Source of the DNA: Deltaproteobacteria bacterium
Lineage (GTDB): Bacteria > Desulfobacterota > Desulfarculia > Adiutricales > Adiutricaceae
Assembly (NCBI GenBank): GCA_031278635.1
Contig: JAITKA010000005.1
Span: 1 to 64,000 of the forward strand
Direction: 5' to 3'
DNA length: 64,000 nucleotides
Shown piece by piece: positions 44,781 to 53,823 of the stretch. The position numbers were made by a program, and so were the translations under genes. Position 1 is the first letter of the stretch. The number at the start of each line of letters is the position of its first letter. The notes under the pieces were generated by a model. The model saw only the letters and a program-made list of their open reading frames with translations, was not told the origin of the DNA and did no database searches.

Positions 44781-45662
44781 ATGGAACTACGGGTTTTAAG
44801 GTATTTTCTTGCGGTAGCGCAGGCGAGGAGCGTTTCCGGCGCGGCGGCTATCCTGCACCTCACCCAACCCACCCTTTCGCGCCAGCTTATTGACCTGGAG
44901 GATGAGCTTGGCGCGAAGCTGTTCGTCCGGGGCCGCAAATTCGCGCTCACGGAAAAGGGGGCCTTGTTGCGAAAAAGGGCCCAGGAAATCATCGAACTTG
45001 CCGACAAGGCGGCCGGGGAATTCTCGGCGCCCGGCGAAGCGGTAAGCGGGGCGATTCACATAGGCGGCGGCGAAACGGACGCCATGCGCCTGATCGCCAA
45101 GGCGGCGGTGAGTTTCAGCCGAAAACACCCGCGTGTGAGCTACCACCTGCACAGCGGGAACGCCGAGGACGTATCGGAGCGGCTCGACAAAGGGCTTTTG
45201 GATTTTGGTCTGATAATAGCCCCGACGGATTTACGCAAATACGACACGATCCGTTTGCCCGCCTCGGATACCTGGGGCCTTCTAATGCGCAAGGACAGCC
45301 CGCTAGCCAAGCTGGGCGCCATACGACCCGAGGACGTCAGGGACGTCCCCCTGATAAGCTCACGGCAGCGACTGGTGAGCGGCGAGTTGTCAAAATGGAT
45401 TGGGCGGGATTTTGACGCCTTGAACGTCGTGGCTACCTACAACCTGATTTTCAACGCCGCCCTTATGGTCGAGGAGGGACTCGGCTACGCTTTTTGCCTC
45501 GACAAGCTCGTGAGCGCGGCGGGAAGCGAGGCGATGTGCTTCAAACCCCTTGACCCACCCCTTGAGTCAACGGTGAACATCGTCTGGAAAAAATATCAGG
45601 TATTCTCGAAGCCGGCGGAGAAATTTTTGCAAAGTTTGAGGGACGAATGGGGATGGGAGTGA
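44781..45662 (+). CDS. LysR-family transcriptional regulator
   Basis: A 293-residue regulator. The N-terminal winged helix (MELRVLRYFLAVAQARSVSGAAAILHLTQPTLSRQLIDLEDELGAKLF) is textbook LysR; residues about 92-290 form the two-lobe effector-binding fold (GAIHIGGGETDAM onward). It diverges from the acetyltransferase-SDR-cyclophilin-like operon and should regulate it and itself through the palindrome at 44712-44730. The effector is unknown. The start ATG at 44781 is preceded by TAGGGT. Confidence 0.94.
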   Translation: MELRVLRYFLAVAQARSVSGAAAILHLTQPTLSRQLIDLEDELGAKLFVRGRKFALTEKGALLRKRAQEIIELADKAAGEFSAPGEAVSGAIHIGGGETDAMRLIAKAAVSFSRKHPRVSYHLHSGNAEDVSERLDKGLLDFGLIIAPTDLRKYDTIRLPASDTWGLLMRKDSPLAKLGAIRPEDVRDVPLISSRQRLVSGELSKWIGRDFDALNVVATYNLIFNAALMVEEGLGYAFCLDKLVSAAGSEAMCFKPLDPPLESTVNIVWKKYQVFSKPAEKFLQSLRDEWGWE

Positions 45663-46140
45663 TAAATATGGCCATAGTTAGAGCGAAAGTTCCATTAACA
45701 CCTAGACATGACCACTGTCTAGAACCATACAACCCATAGAGCCACCTTTTTCCCGGCACAGGTTTCGAACGAATAACCCAAGGTGGTACATGAGCCGGAA
45801 TAGGAAAGGGCCGTTGGTTCTCAAGTCGCCGGAGTTAGCGACGCCGAATCTCAACGTTATAGGAGGGGTAGGCCAGATCAAACACAAATAGTGTCAAATC
45901 AGACCCTTAAGCGTGATAAACCGATTGAACGTTAACCAAATACAAAAGGCGGCAACCCATGATGTTAGCGAAGGAACCACTTGCTAACAAAAAGAGAGAG
46001 GAGCTACCGCCTAATGAATGGTTACACTGAATGGTAACAAGAGAGCCTCAAAAAAGACAGCCATAGATCAAGTCGCCGGAGTTCAGCCGGAGTTCACGCT
46101 TCAAGGCTCTCCCATTCCAAAATCTTTAGTGAATGGACCA
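45663..46140. other. Spacer with structured inverted repeats
   Basis: No gene is supported. CAAGTCGCCGGAGTT occurs at about 45822 and 46069. Positions 45950-46010 form a nested inverted repeat: outer AGGCGG/CCGCCT and inner GTTAGC/GCTAAC. GAGAGCCT at 46042 and AGGCTCTC at about 46104 bound another block. A segment starting GTTAGCGAC at 45834 has a diverged copy at 46815 on the far side of the next gene. This looks like remains of a small mobile or repeat element. Confidence 0.5.
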
Positions 46141-46767
46141 TTAATTTTTAAATTTTAGGCTATTGAAATACGATAGGCAGATTGGTTCTTGGGTTAAGTC
46201 GAGATCTTTTCCATAGTCCGGGCCGCCACCCATAATATTGTTGCCACATTCAAGTTTGATAAGTTTGTCTTTATGTAAAGCGAAATAGATCGCCGTCATG
46301 TAGGCTATATCGGCATTGCTTTGATAAGCCCTGAGTTTAACGGCGGGTATACTCCCCGAGCTAATGATTGGGTCTTGAGATAGAACCCCAGGTATCTGAC
46401 TGGCTACTGTTTTCCAGAACTCATCTAATTTCTTGAGATCCCAGGTACCTTCTGTTTGTAATGTTGCTTCAGTAATATCATTGGGTAAGTTTTCAATACC
46501 TACCGTTAGGTAAAAAAAGGCATCCCCACTTCCTTCTTCGTCTTGATATACAAAAGTTTGTATATAATCTTCTTTAGAGAACTCCGAAATTTTTTCGTAG
46601 TCAGGTGGGTATATAAGGGTAAATTCATGACCAGCGGTTTGGGTATTTCTTTCAGAGCTGTACTCAACCCAAGTCGTTCCATCTTGCGAATAAACCGGCC
46701 CTGGGAAAACGACCATGACTAGAAAAAGCAAAGAAATAGCTAGCAAAGGAAGGGTTTTATTAATCAT
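46141..46767 (-). CDS. Secreted protein of unknown function
   Basis: A 208-residue protein. Residues 1-27 are a clear signal peptide (MINKTLPLLAISLLFLVMVV..., cut near VYSQ). The mature part shows an alternating beta pattern with HEFTLIYPPDYEKI, FFYLTVGIENLP, a helix LDEFWKTVASQ, AVKLRAYQSN, YMTAIYFALHKDKLIKLECG, and a final short LSYFNSLKF, which resembles the PsbP/DcrB-like fold in outline only. No catalytic motif. GAGG lies 8 nt before the ATG at 46767. It stands alone, is AT-richer than its surroundings, and is flanked by a diverged direct repeat, which suggests it may have arrived as a unit. Confidence 0.8.
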   Translation of the reverse strand: MINKTLPLLAISLLFLVMVVFPGPVYSQDGTTWVEYSSERNTQTAGHEFTLIYPPDYEKISEFSKEDYIQTFVYQDEEGSGDAFFYLTVGIENLPNDITEATLQTEGTWDLKKLDEFWKTVASQIPGVLSQDPIISSGSIPAVKLRAYQSNADIAYMTAIYFALHKDKLIKLECGNNIMGGGPDYGKDLDLTQEPICLSYFNSLKFKN

Positions 46768-47570
46768 GGGAAAACCTCATATGGGATTGAGGCGTTGATT
46801 TTTCTGTTGTCACGGTTAGCGACATCGTACATCAACGCTATAGGTGGTAAAATTAAACTAATAATAAGCATCAAATAAGATTTATTATTATGATAAGGTT
46901 AAGGGTTGACTAAAAACATTATATCTTTAGATATTAGTAAATAAATTGATTGAACATGTATGAAGGCCTATTTAAATAAATGTAATGAATTTATGAATGA
47001 AATATAGAGATGACTGTTTTTTTAAGTGATTAGTTAATGGCAGATAGTAGTCATGATACCATATAACCATAACTAAGATTCCCGGGCAATGTCAATACGC
47101 ATTGATTGATTATGCCCTTGATACTTATAGGCAGATTGGTTGTTAAATTAGCGTATAAAATTTTGTAACTTATTTGTAATCTAATTGTATCGGTCTGGTT
47201 ACCGTACTTGAAAAATGAATCAAAAAAATGCTTGATACGAAAGATTATAGCTCACCCAAATTAGGTATACAAGATGGGTAAACGGGATGGCCTAATGAGA
47301 TGGCCTAATGGGTGTGGTGCCGCGTATCGGGGATTCACCGGAAACGCTTGAGGGGGCGGGGCCGATAGGGCGCCCTTTGATTGGGGATGGCCAAAAGGTA
47401 AGCGCAAGATGGCGAGGCGCGACCGCCAGGGCCTGGGGGACTAAACGGCCAGGGGTCGGTTTGGGCGGGTTTTTCCGTGGGGGCTATGGGGAAGGTAGTG
47501 GGCCGGCCCCGGTTTGGCTAACGATGGCGTTATCGTCCGTCGCCTCGAACGGGGGCCGGCGGGATGGGGC
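46768..47570. other. Non-coding spacer
   Basis: Positions 46768-47280 are AT-rich; 46815-46880 hold the second copy of the repeat flanking the secreted-protein gene. A GATGGCCTAATG motif is doubled near 47285-47309. Positions about 47310-47560 are GC-rich without a supported gene. Confidence 0.45.
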
Positions 47571-48680
47571 TCACGAGGCGGCCTGGAGGAGGGGGAGGGG
47601 CTCGTCGTTCCCAAGGCGCGATATTTCGCCGAATTTGTCGGTCACCTTGAGGAAGATTTTGACCAAGGCCTCGTCGAAATGGGTACCCGCGCCCTCGACT
47701 ATTATGTTTATGGCCTTATCCAGGGGCATGGGGGGCTTGTAGGGCCTTTCGGAGATTAGGGCGTCGAAGACGTCGGCTATGGCCATCAGGCGGCCCTCCA
47801 GGGGGATGTCGTAACCGGCGAGCCCGTTGGGGTAACCGGAGCCGTCCCACTTTTCGTGATGGGTGCCGGCGAAGATGGCCGCGTGGTGGAGGTAGCTGTG
47901 CTCGGAGGTTTTGGCGGCGATCTTGTTTATGGCCTCGACCCCGAACAGCACGTGCTTTTTCATCTCCTCGAATTCGTGGGGCTCGAGTCGCCCGGGCTTA
48001 TTGAGGATGGCGTCGCTGATGGCTATTTTGCCCACGTCGTGGAGTTGGGCCGACTGGAGCAGGAAGTCCAGGTTCCAGTCACGGACCTCATCGTGGTAGA
48101 GCTTTTCCTCAACCATTTTGTTGAGGAGAACCTCAAGGTACATTTTAGTCCTGGTCACGTGGCCGCCGGTCATGTTGTCCCTAAACTCGACCATCTCGGC
48201 CAGGGTCGACAGGACGGCGTTCTGGAGGTCGAAGACCTCGCTGGTCTTTTGCTCCACCATGATTTGGAGGTTATCGTTGTAGTCCTTGAGCTTGGCCCTT
48301 TGGCTGACCATCAGGAGGTGGTTTTCGATCCTTTTGAGCAAAAGGGGCGCCGAGAAGGGCTTTATGACGTAATCTATGGCCCCGAGGCTGAGGCCCTCGA
48401 GCTCGCTGCTCTCGTCGTTCATCGAGGTCAGGAAGATGACCGGGATGTCGGCGAAGCGATCGTCGGCCTTGAGTTTTTTTATCGCCTCGTAACCGTCCAT
48501 CTCCGGCATCATGACGTCCAAAAGGATGAGGCCGGGGCTCACGTGTTCGAGGAGTTGGAAAAGTTTGGCCGCCGAGGGCACGGGGTAGACCTCGTAGGCT
48601 TCCTTAAGCATGTTCTTGCCCATGGCCAGGTTGGCGATGTTGTCGTCAACGAGCATTATTTTGGTCCGTTTTGAATCCAT
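47571..48680 (-). CDS. Response regulator with HD-GYP domain (c-di-GMP phosphodiesterase)
   Basis: A 369-residue protein. The receiver domain (about 7-120) has the phospho-acceptor D55 in LILLDVMMPEMDG. Residues about 150-345 form an HD-GYP domain: H214-D215 in LHDVGKIA, THHEKWDGSGYPNGL with GYP at 282-284, and IADVFDAL. HD-GYP enzymes hydrolyse cyclic di-GMP, so phosphorylation should tune c-di-GMP levels. It lies 147 bp downstream of a large hybrid histidine kinase on the same strand and is its probable partner. Motifs appear complete, so activity is expected. Confidence 0.94.
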   Translation of the reverse strand: MDSKRTKIMLVDDNIANLAMGKNMLKEAYEVYPVPSAAKLFQLLEHVSPGLILLDVMMPEMDGYEAIKKLKADDRFADIPVIFLTSMNDESSELEGLSLGAIDYVIKPFSAPLLLKRIENHLLMVSQRAKLKDYNDNLQIMVEQKTSEVFDLQNAVLSTLAEMVEFRDNMTGGHVTRTKMYLEVLLNKMVEEKLYHDEVRDWNLDFLLQSAQLHDVGKIAISDAILNKPGRLEPHEFEEMKKHVLFGVEAINKIAAKTSEHSYLHHAAIFAGTHHEKWDGSGYPNGLAGYDIPLEGRLMAIADVFDALISERPYKPPMPLDKAINIIVEGAGTHFDEALVKIFLKVTDKFGEISRLGNDEPLPLLQAAS

Positions 48681-48827
48681 GGGAAAATTCCTTTTATTAT
48701 AAAAACCGGTAATGATCGGTTAATAGTTCGTGTTTAAATAATAATTCAAATCAGCGTATATATTTAGTATCGTCGTTTTGAGCCCGGCCCGCGCTGGGTG
48801 GATAGGCCCGGCGCGGGGGGGCGAAGG

Positions 48828-51785
48828 CTACGCCACGTTGGACAGGCGATCAAGGATCTGCTGGAAGTCCAGGTGGTCTATCTTTTCCCTGAGCCAGGGC
48901 GTTAAGTGGGGATCCTCGGAATACATGAACGACTCTAGCTCGTCGATGGCGTCGTCTATCCCGTCCATGTCATAGGAAGCGCAGGCGTCCTTTAGTTTCA
49001 AGAGGAGATTCGGATCCGGGGTTTCCTTGACGGGCCGGTTGTCCTGGGCCTCGTTGGCGGAAAGGATCTCCTCAAGGCCTTTGGTCAGGCCGTTCACGGC
49101 GTCAAGGAACTGTCGGTTATACGTCTTGACGTAATCGACGTCGCCGTCGGCGGCCTTGTGCTCGAGGTTTTCGGCCAGCTGGCCGACCTCCTTGGCGCAG
49201 ATGCCGTAGCTGCTGCTCTTGACGCCATGTATGGCGATTATGTAGTTCTTAAGGTCGGCGTAATCGGGGTCGGTTAGCTGATCCATCAGCTCGGCCACGC
49301 TTAGGGCGTAGGACCTGACGACCTCCAGGTAGACCTCCTTGTCGCCGGAGAAGCGCTTGAGGCCCTCGCGGACGTCCAGGCCTTTGATCTTGGCCAGGGG
49401 CTCAAGGTCGTCGCCGTCCGGGGCGGGCGGCCCGGGGGCCGCGGTCCCGTCATGGCCGTTCGAACCGGACCCGTTCTTGCCGTTGGCCCCTTTGGGGTCA
49501 CTGGCGGCCTTGGCGCCGGCCCCGCCCCCTTCGGGGGCGGGCTTGAGGCCCATGGCGTCGTCGACGATGTGTTGGACCTCGGCCGCCTCGGCCTCGAGTT
49601 TGGCGAGGTACTCGGCCTCCTTGACCTTGTCGCGGACGAACTGCCTTAGGGCCAGATCCATGCGCTTCATCTCGATGGGTTTGGTCAGGAAGGCCTGGAA
49701 GCCGTTCTCCAGGAACATCTTTTCGTTGCCGACTATGGCGTTGGCCGTCAGGGCGATGACGGGGATATTTCTGGCGTAGTCGGTACCGATGTCCTCGCGG
49801 ATGCGGCGGACGGCCTCGATCCCGTCCATGCCGGGCATCATGTGATCCATGAACACGGCGTCGTAGAGGACCTTTTCCTCGGTGAGCTTATCGATGGCCG
49901 CCTGCCCGCTGGTCACGCAGTCGACCTGCATGCCGTAAGGCTTAAGCATGCCCCTGGCCACGTCCAGGTTCGCCTTGACGTCATCGACCACCAGGACCCT
50001 GGCGTAGGGCAGGGCCGTTATGGCCATGTCGTTTTGGAGCGTGCGGCTTTGCCTGAGCTCGAGGTTCTCGAGGTTATCGGCCACGTTCTTGCCGATGGGC
50101 ACGTCGGTCACGAACTTCTGCTTGATGGTGATGGTGAAGGTCGAGCCCACGCCGTACTCGCTCTGGATTTCGATGCGGCCGTCCATCATCTCGACCAGGC
50201 TCTTGGTTATGGCTAGGCCCAGGCCGGTACCTTCTATTTTCCGGTTACTTTTGGTATCGACCTGGCTGTATTCGGAAAAGAGTTTCGAGAGGTCCTCGGG
50301 CTTTATGCCGATGCCGGTGTCCTTGACCTTGACGGTGAGGAAGAAATCGGAGCCGTCCCGCTCGCCGGTGACCGATAGGTCGACGTTTCCTTCCATGGTG
50401 TACTTAAAGGCGTTGCTCAGGAGGTTGTTGATCAGCTGCCTCAGCCGGAGCTCGTCGCCGAACAGGCGGCTAGGGAGCTTGGAGTCGAGCTCCAGGCCAA
50501 ACTCTATGGGCTTGTCGGTGATGCGGATAAGGTTAACCGTCACCGTGTCGTTTATCAGGCTGGCCAGGTCGTAGTCGACGGGGATCAGCTCGAACCTCCC
50601 GGCCTCGATTTTGGTGATGTCGAGGATGTCGTTAACGATCCCCAGGAGGATTACGCCGGCCGAGTGGATCTTTTGCAGGCTTTCCTCCTGATCGTCCTCG
50701 TCGGTGTGGCCATGGAGGATCAGTTCCGAGAACCCGATGATGGCGTTTAGGGGCGTCCGCATCTCGTGGCTCATGTTGGCGAGGAAAGTGGTCTTGGCCT
50801 CGGAGGCGCTTTTGGCCTCGGAGGAAAGCTCGGCCACCTTGGCGTACTGTAACTCGATGGTCTTAAACTGCCTATCCAGGATGCCGGAGGCCCAGAAGGC
50901 CAGGAGGGCCCCGAGGCTCACGAACAGGATGGTCATGACCATCATGCCCCGGTCAACCTGGGCCGCGGGGGACTCAGAGATGGGCGCGGACACTCCCAAC
51001 ACCCAGCCCACCGGGGCGGTGGTGAGATGGGTAAAGACGACCACCCGTTCCTTGCCCTCGAAGGTGTAGCGCCCGCTCCCCGACTGGTATTTCAGTAGCC
51101 GCCTCATGGAAGCCTGGGTGGACAGGATGTCCTTGCTTTGGCCCGGATCCCAGAGGGGGTTGTAGCGGTTGCCGACGTAATAGCGCCTGTTGTTGGCTAT
51201 AACCGTGCCCTCGCGGTCCACGATGAAGATTGAGCCGCTCTTCCACAGCTTGTAAGGTTCCAGGAGTTTGGTGAAGTGCCAGCCGGAGATGGTCACGCTC
51301 ATGATCATGTTCGAGACGGGCACCAGGATGTAGAAGACCAGCTCGCCCGAGGGGTCATGCCTGGTCGTGGTGATGACCGAGTCGCCGTTAAAGGATCTCC
51401 TGGAGTAGTCGCCGAAAAGCATGTCCGGGCCGGCCTGGGGATAACCGTAGCCGGCCACGACCATCCCGCTTCTGGCCATGACGTTGATGGCCTTGAAATC
51501 GTGGTTTTTGGCGGTCTCGTCTTGCAGGATCCTCTGCCAGTTGTCCATCGGGGCGGCGTAAAGGCGATTCACGATGGCGTTCGCCCTCGACATCAGGAGG
51601 TTTATCTCCGCGGACACGAAGTGCTCGGCGATATCCATTATAACGGTCAGGTTACCCGTGACGGTCTGCTCGACGCCTTGCCTAATGAAATACAGACTGG
51701 TCCCGATGATGGTTATCACCACCATTATGACTATGCCGACGATGATCGAGAAAATTTTAAATCGGAAGGTCATGGCGTCACCCAT
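48828..51785 (-). CDS. Hybrid sensor histidine kinase (dCache, HisKA, HATPase, REC, Hpt)
   Basis: A 985-residue membrane kinase. Helices at about 10-34 and 280-303 bracket an extracytoplasmic dCache-type sensor (35-279). The HisKA domain has H340 in NMSHEMRTPLN; the ATPase shows NNLLSNAFKYT, DTGIGI near 489-494 and GTGLGLAI near 519. A receiver domain follows with D647 in VFMDHMMPGMDG, then a Gly/Ser linker and an Hpt domain with H853 in AIHGVKSSS. This allows a full His-Asp-His relay to the downstream HD-GYP regulator. The ATG at 51785 has GGAGG upstream; an ATG four codons later is also possible. The ligand sensed is unknown. Confidence 0.94.
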   Translation of the reverse strand: MGDAMTFRFKIFSIIVGIVIMVVITIIGTSLYFIRQGVEQTVTGNLTVIMDIAEHFVSAEINLLMSRANAIVNRLYAAPMDNWQRILQDETAKNHDFKAINVMARSGMVVAGYGYPQAGPDMLFGDYSRRSFNGDSVITTTRHDPSGELVFYILVPVSNMIMSVTISGWHFTKLLEPYKLWKSGSIFIVDREGTVIANNRRYYVGNRYNPLWDPGQSKDILSTQASMRRLLKYQSGSGRYTFEGKERVVVFTHLTTAPVGWVLGVSAPISESPAAQVDRGMMVMTILFVSLGALLAFWASGILDRQFKTIELQYAKVAELSSEAKSASEAKTTFLANMSHEMRTPLNAIIGFSELILHGHTDEDDQEESLQKIHSAGVILLGIVNDILDITKIEAGRFELIPVDYDLASLINDTVTVNLIRITDKPIEFGLELDSKLPSRLFGDELRLRQLINNLLSNAFKYTMEGNVDLSVTGERDGSDFFLTVKVKDTGIGIKPEDLSKLFSEYSQVDTKSNRKIEGTGLGLAITKSLVEMMDGRIEIQSEYGVGSTFTITIKQKFVTDVPIGKNVADNLENLELRQSRTLQNDMAITALPYARVLVVDDVKANLDVARGMLKPYGMQVDCVTSGQAAIDKLTEEKVLYDAVFMDHMMPGMDGIEAVRRIREDIGTDYARNIPVIALTANAIVGNEKMFLENGFQAFLTKPIEMKRMDLALRQFVRDKVKEAEYLAKLEAEAAEVQHIVDDAMGLKPAPEGGGAGAKAASDPKGANGKNGSGSNGHDGTAAPGPPAPDGDDLEPLAKIKGLDVREGLKRFSGDKEVYLEVVRSYALSVAELMDQLTDPDYADLKNYIIAIHGVKSSSYGICAKEVGQLAENLEHKAADGDVDYVKTYNRQFLDAVNGLTKGLEEILSANEAQDNRPVKETPDPNLLLKLKDACASYDMDGIDDAIDELESFMYSEDPHLTPWLREKIDHLDFQQILDRLSNVA

Positions 51786-53104
51786 TTTCGCCTCCCGGCC
51801 CTCCGCCGGGAAACGCCTTTAATTCCAATGCCAAAGGATATTTTTGGGCCAAAGGCTATCAATTTCGTTTCGTTTCCCTCGGCTCTGGGCCCCGAAATCG
51901 GGAGCGGGGTTAGGCCGTCGTTTTTGGATCTCATGGCTTTTGGTGTTTTACGGCCAACCGTTGACGCCGCCTTTGGAATCGGCGCCTCGGTTGGGTGTTC
52001 CCGGCGTCCGTCAGGGCCGTTACGCGACCCCAACGCCGGGTGCCTTCGTTAGGTTTCCCGGGGGCTGGGCAACCCCCGGGGGCTCATTCGTCAGGTCCCT
52101 TTGGCGAGCTGTGTCGCCGGGGGCCGTCGGTCGGTTCGGGGGGTCGGGCAAGCCCCCCGTGGGTTTAACGGCTGGACATTAAAAAAAATTCTAGGTAAAC
52201 TAACGTTCATATAGGGTATGGTTGAAAGTTACTCGCCTGTCCTTGTGGGTTTTCCCGGTTTTCGGATTCGGCTTCGGCCGATCAAAACGAATGAACGGTC
52301 GTACATAAAGATTATAAGAAAAAATTTTTAATCGGTCAACAAGAAAATTGTAATAAAAACTACCGTTCAGCCGGCCTAATTTTTGGCTGAATTGACTTCA
52401 GTTATAATTATGGGAAAGTTTATTGGAAGATACATAGATAAGTTAGCCAAGAAATTTGTCAATATATAAACAGATAAAATTTATAAAATTATTTAATAGT
52501 TATGTTTGTTAACAATTAAGTGGGTAATGTCAGTTATATGTTCAATCTTGAGCAGACTACAATCTTCCTCGAGTCAGTCGCCTCACGCACCAAACAAATT
52601 TTCATTTTTTAAAAAATTACTAACGCTTGTTAGGCCACTAAATTTGTCTGCTTTCTGATCGAGCCTTGCGTTCGCAAGAAAATAAGCAATGTGACTAACG
52701 TATGTTAGTTCACTTTTGCCTATGGCCCGTACGCGTAGGGGGTAAAAACCAAACCGGGATCAAGCGGGGTTTTTGGCGGCCGGTTAAGCTTCGGTCTCGA
52801 TTATGCCATTGATTTTCAATGGAAAAGCCATGGCCTTGGCCGCGAGATGGGGGGCCTGGAAGGGTCGGGGGCAAAAAAAGGCTTTGGTCCGGGCGGGATA
52901 GGGCTGTGGCCACGGATGCCTTACGGGCTGCGTTGGGGCACATTCGGCTGGCCAAAACCGGCAATATTTTGTAGTATGGCACATTAAGCTGGTATGGATG
53001 GAGGCTCCGGGACGGGCGAGGTTTTCGTGAGGCCGGGGAAAAAGCGTGGGATAGGCGGGCGTTTATAACCGTAGGGTCAAAATTTAGGACGATCGCGCTC
53101 AATT
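51786..53104. other. 1.3-kb spacer with palindromes
   Basis: No supported gene. REP-like palindromes lie at 52057-52080 and 52137-52159 (GGGGG...GGGCAA...CCCCC). The AT-rich part 52190-52720 contains two CTAAC-N4-GTTAG palindromes at 52620-52633 and 52695-52708, 75 bp apart. The rest up to cmk is GC-rich without a clear gene. Confidence 0.5.
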
Positions 53105-53785
53105 ATGGAAAACAGAGAGAAAATCATAACCATCGACGGCCCGGCGGGTTCGGGCAAGTCCACCCTGGCCAGGAATCTGGCCCAGGCGCTGGGCTGGGCC
53201 AACCTCAACACGGGGTCCATGTACCGGGCCGTGGCCCTGGTGGCCAACGAGCGGGGGATCGCCCCCAGCCAGGAGAGGGAGGCCAAGGAGCTCGTGGATT
53301 CCATGGATCTGCGGCTGTATTGCGAGAACTCGGAGACGCTGGTCATAGTCGGTGACCGGGACGTGACCGGGCTTCTCGGGAGCCCGGAGGTCTCAAGGCT
53401 CAGTTCGCGGTACTCGGCCATCCCCGGGGTCAGGGAGGCCCTGCTGGGCGTCCAGAGGCGCATCGGGGAGAGGGGTTTTCTGGTGACCGAGGGGCGGGAC
53501 ATGGGCACGGTGGTCTTTCCCTGGGCGGCCCTCAAGTTCTTTCTCACGGCCTCCCCGGAGGTGCGGGCCCTGCGGCGCCAGGGGCAGCTGGCCAGGGAGG
53601 GGGTTTACGTCGAGATGGCGGAGATCCTGGCCGACATCGCCGCGAGGGACCACAGCGACAGCACCCGGGACGTGGCCCAACTTAAGCCCGCCTTGGGGGC
53701 CATTCACATCGACAGCTCAAACGTCAGCGCCTTCGAGGTCGAGACCGTGATGATCGGCCAGGCCAAGAAGGTCTTTGGCCTCTGA
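53105..53785 (+). CDS. cmk: Cytidylate kinase
   Basis: A 226-residue nucleoside monophosphate kinase. The P-loop GPAGSGKST lies at about 10-18, followed by LNTGSMYRAVAL for CMP binding, EGRDMGTVVFPWA near 130 and the lid RRQGQLAREG with the RDHSDSTRD region near 180, all typical of Cmk. It phosphorylates CMP and dCMP with ATP in pyrimidine salvage and supply. Length is normal. It stands alone, converging on the RDD gene. The ribosome site before ATG 53105 is weak. Confidence 0.93.
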   Translation: MENREKIITIDGPAGSGKSTLARNLAQALGWANLNTGSMYRAVALVANERGIAPSQEREAKELVDSMDLRLYCENSETLVIVGDRDVTGLLGSPEVSRLSSRYSAIPGVREALLGVQRRIGERGFLVTEGRDMGTVVFPWAALKFFLTASPEVRALRRQGQLAREGVYVEMAEILADIAARDHSDSTRDVAQLKPALGAIHIDSSNVSAFEVETVMIGQAKKVFGL

Positions 53786-53823
53786 GCCCCCGCCTTTCTG
53801 GTTTTTCCCCGGAAGGGCTTGGG

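Noticed and set aside
45950-46010. Integron attC site
   Set aside because: The GTTAGC/GCTAAC arms are in the wrong order and do not match the RYYYAAC...GTTRRRY core; no integrase nearby.
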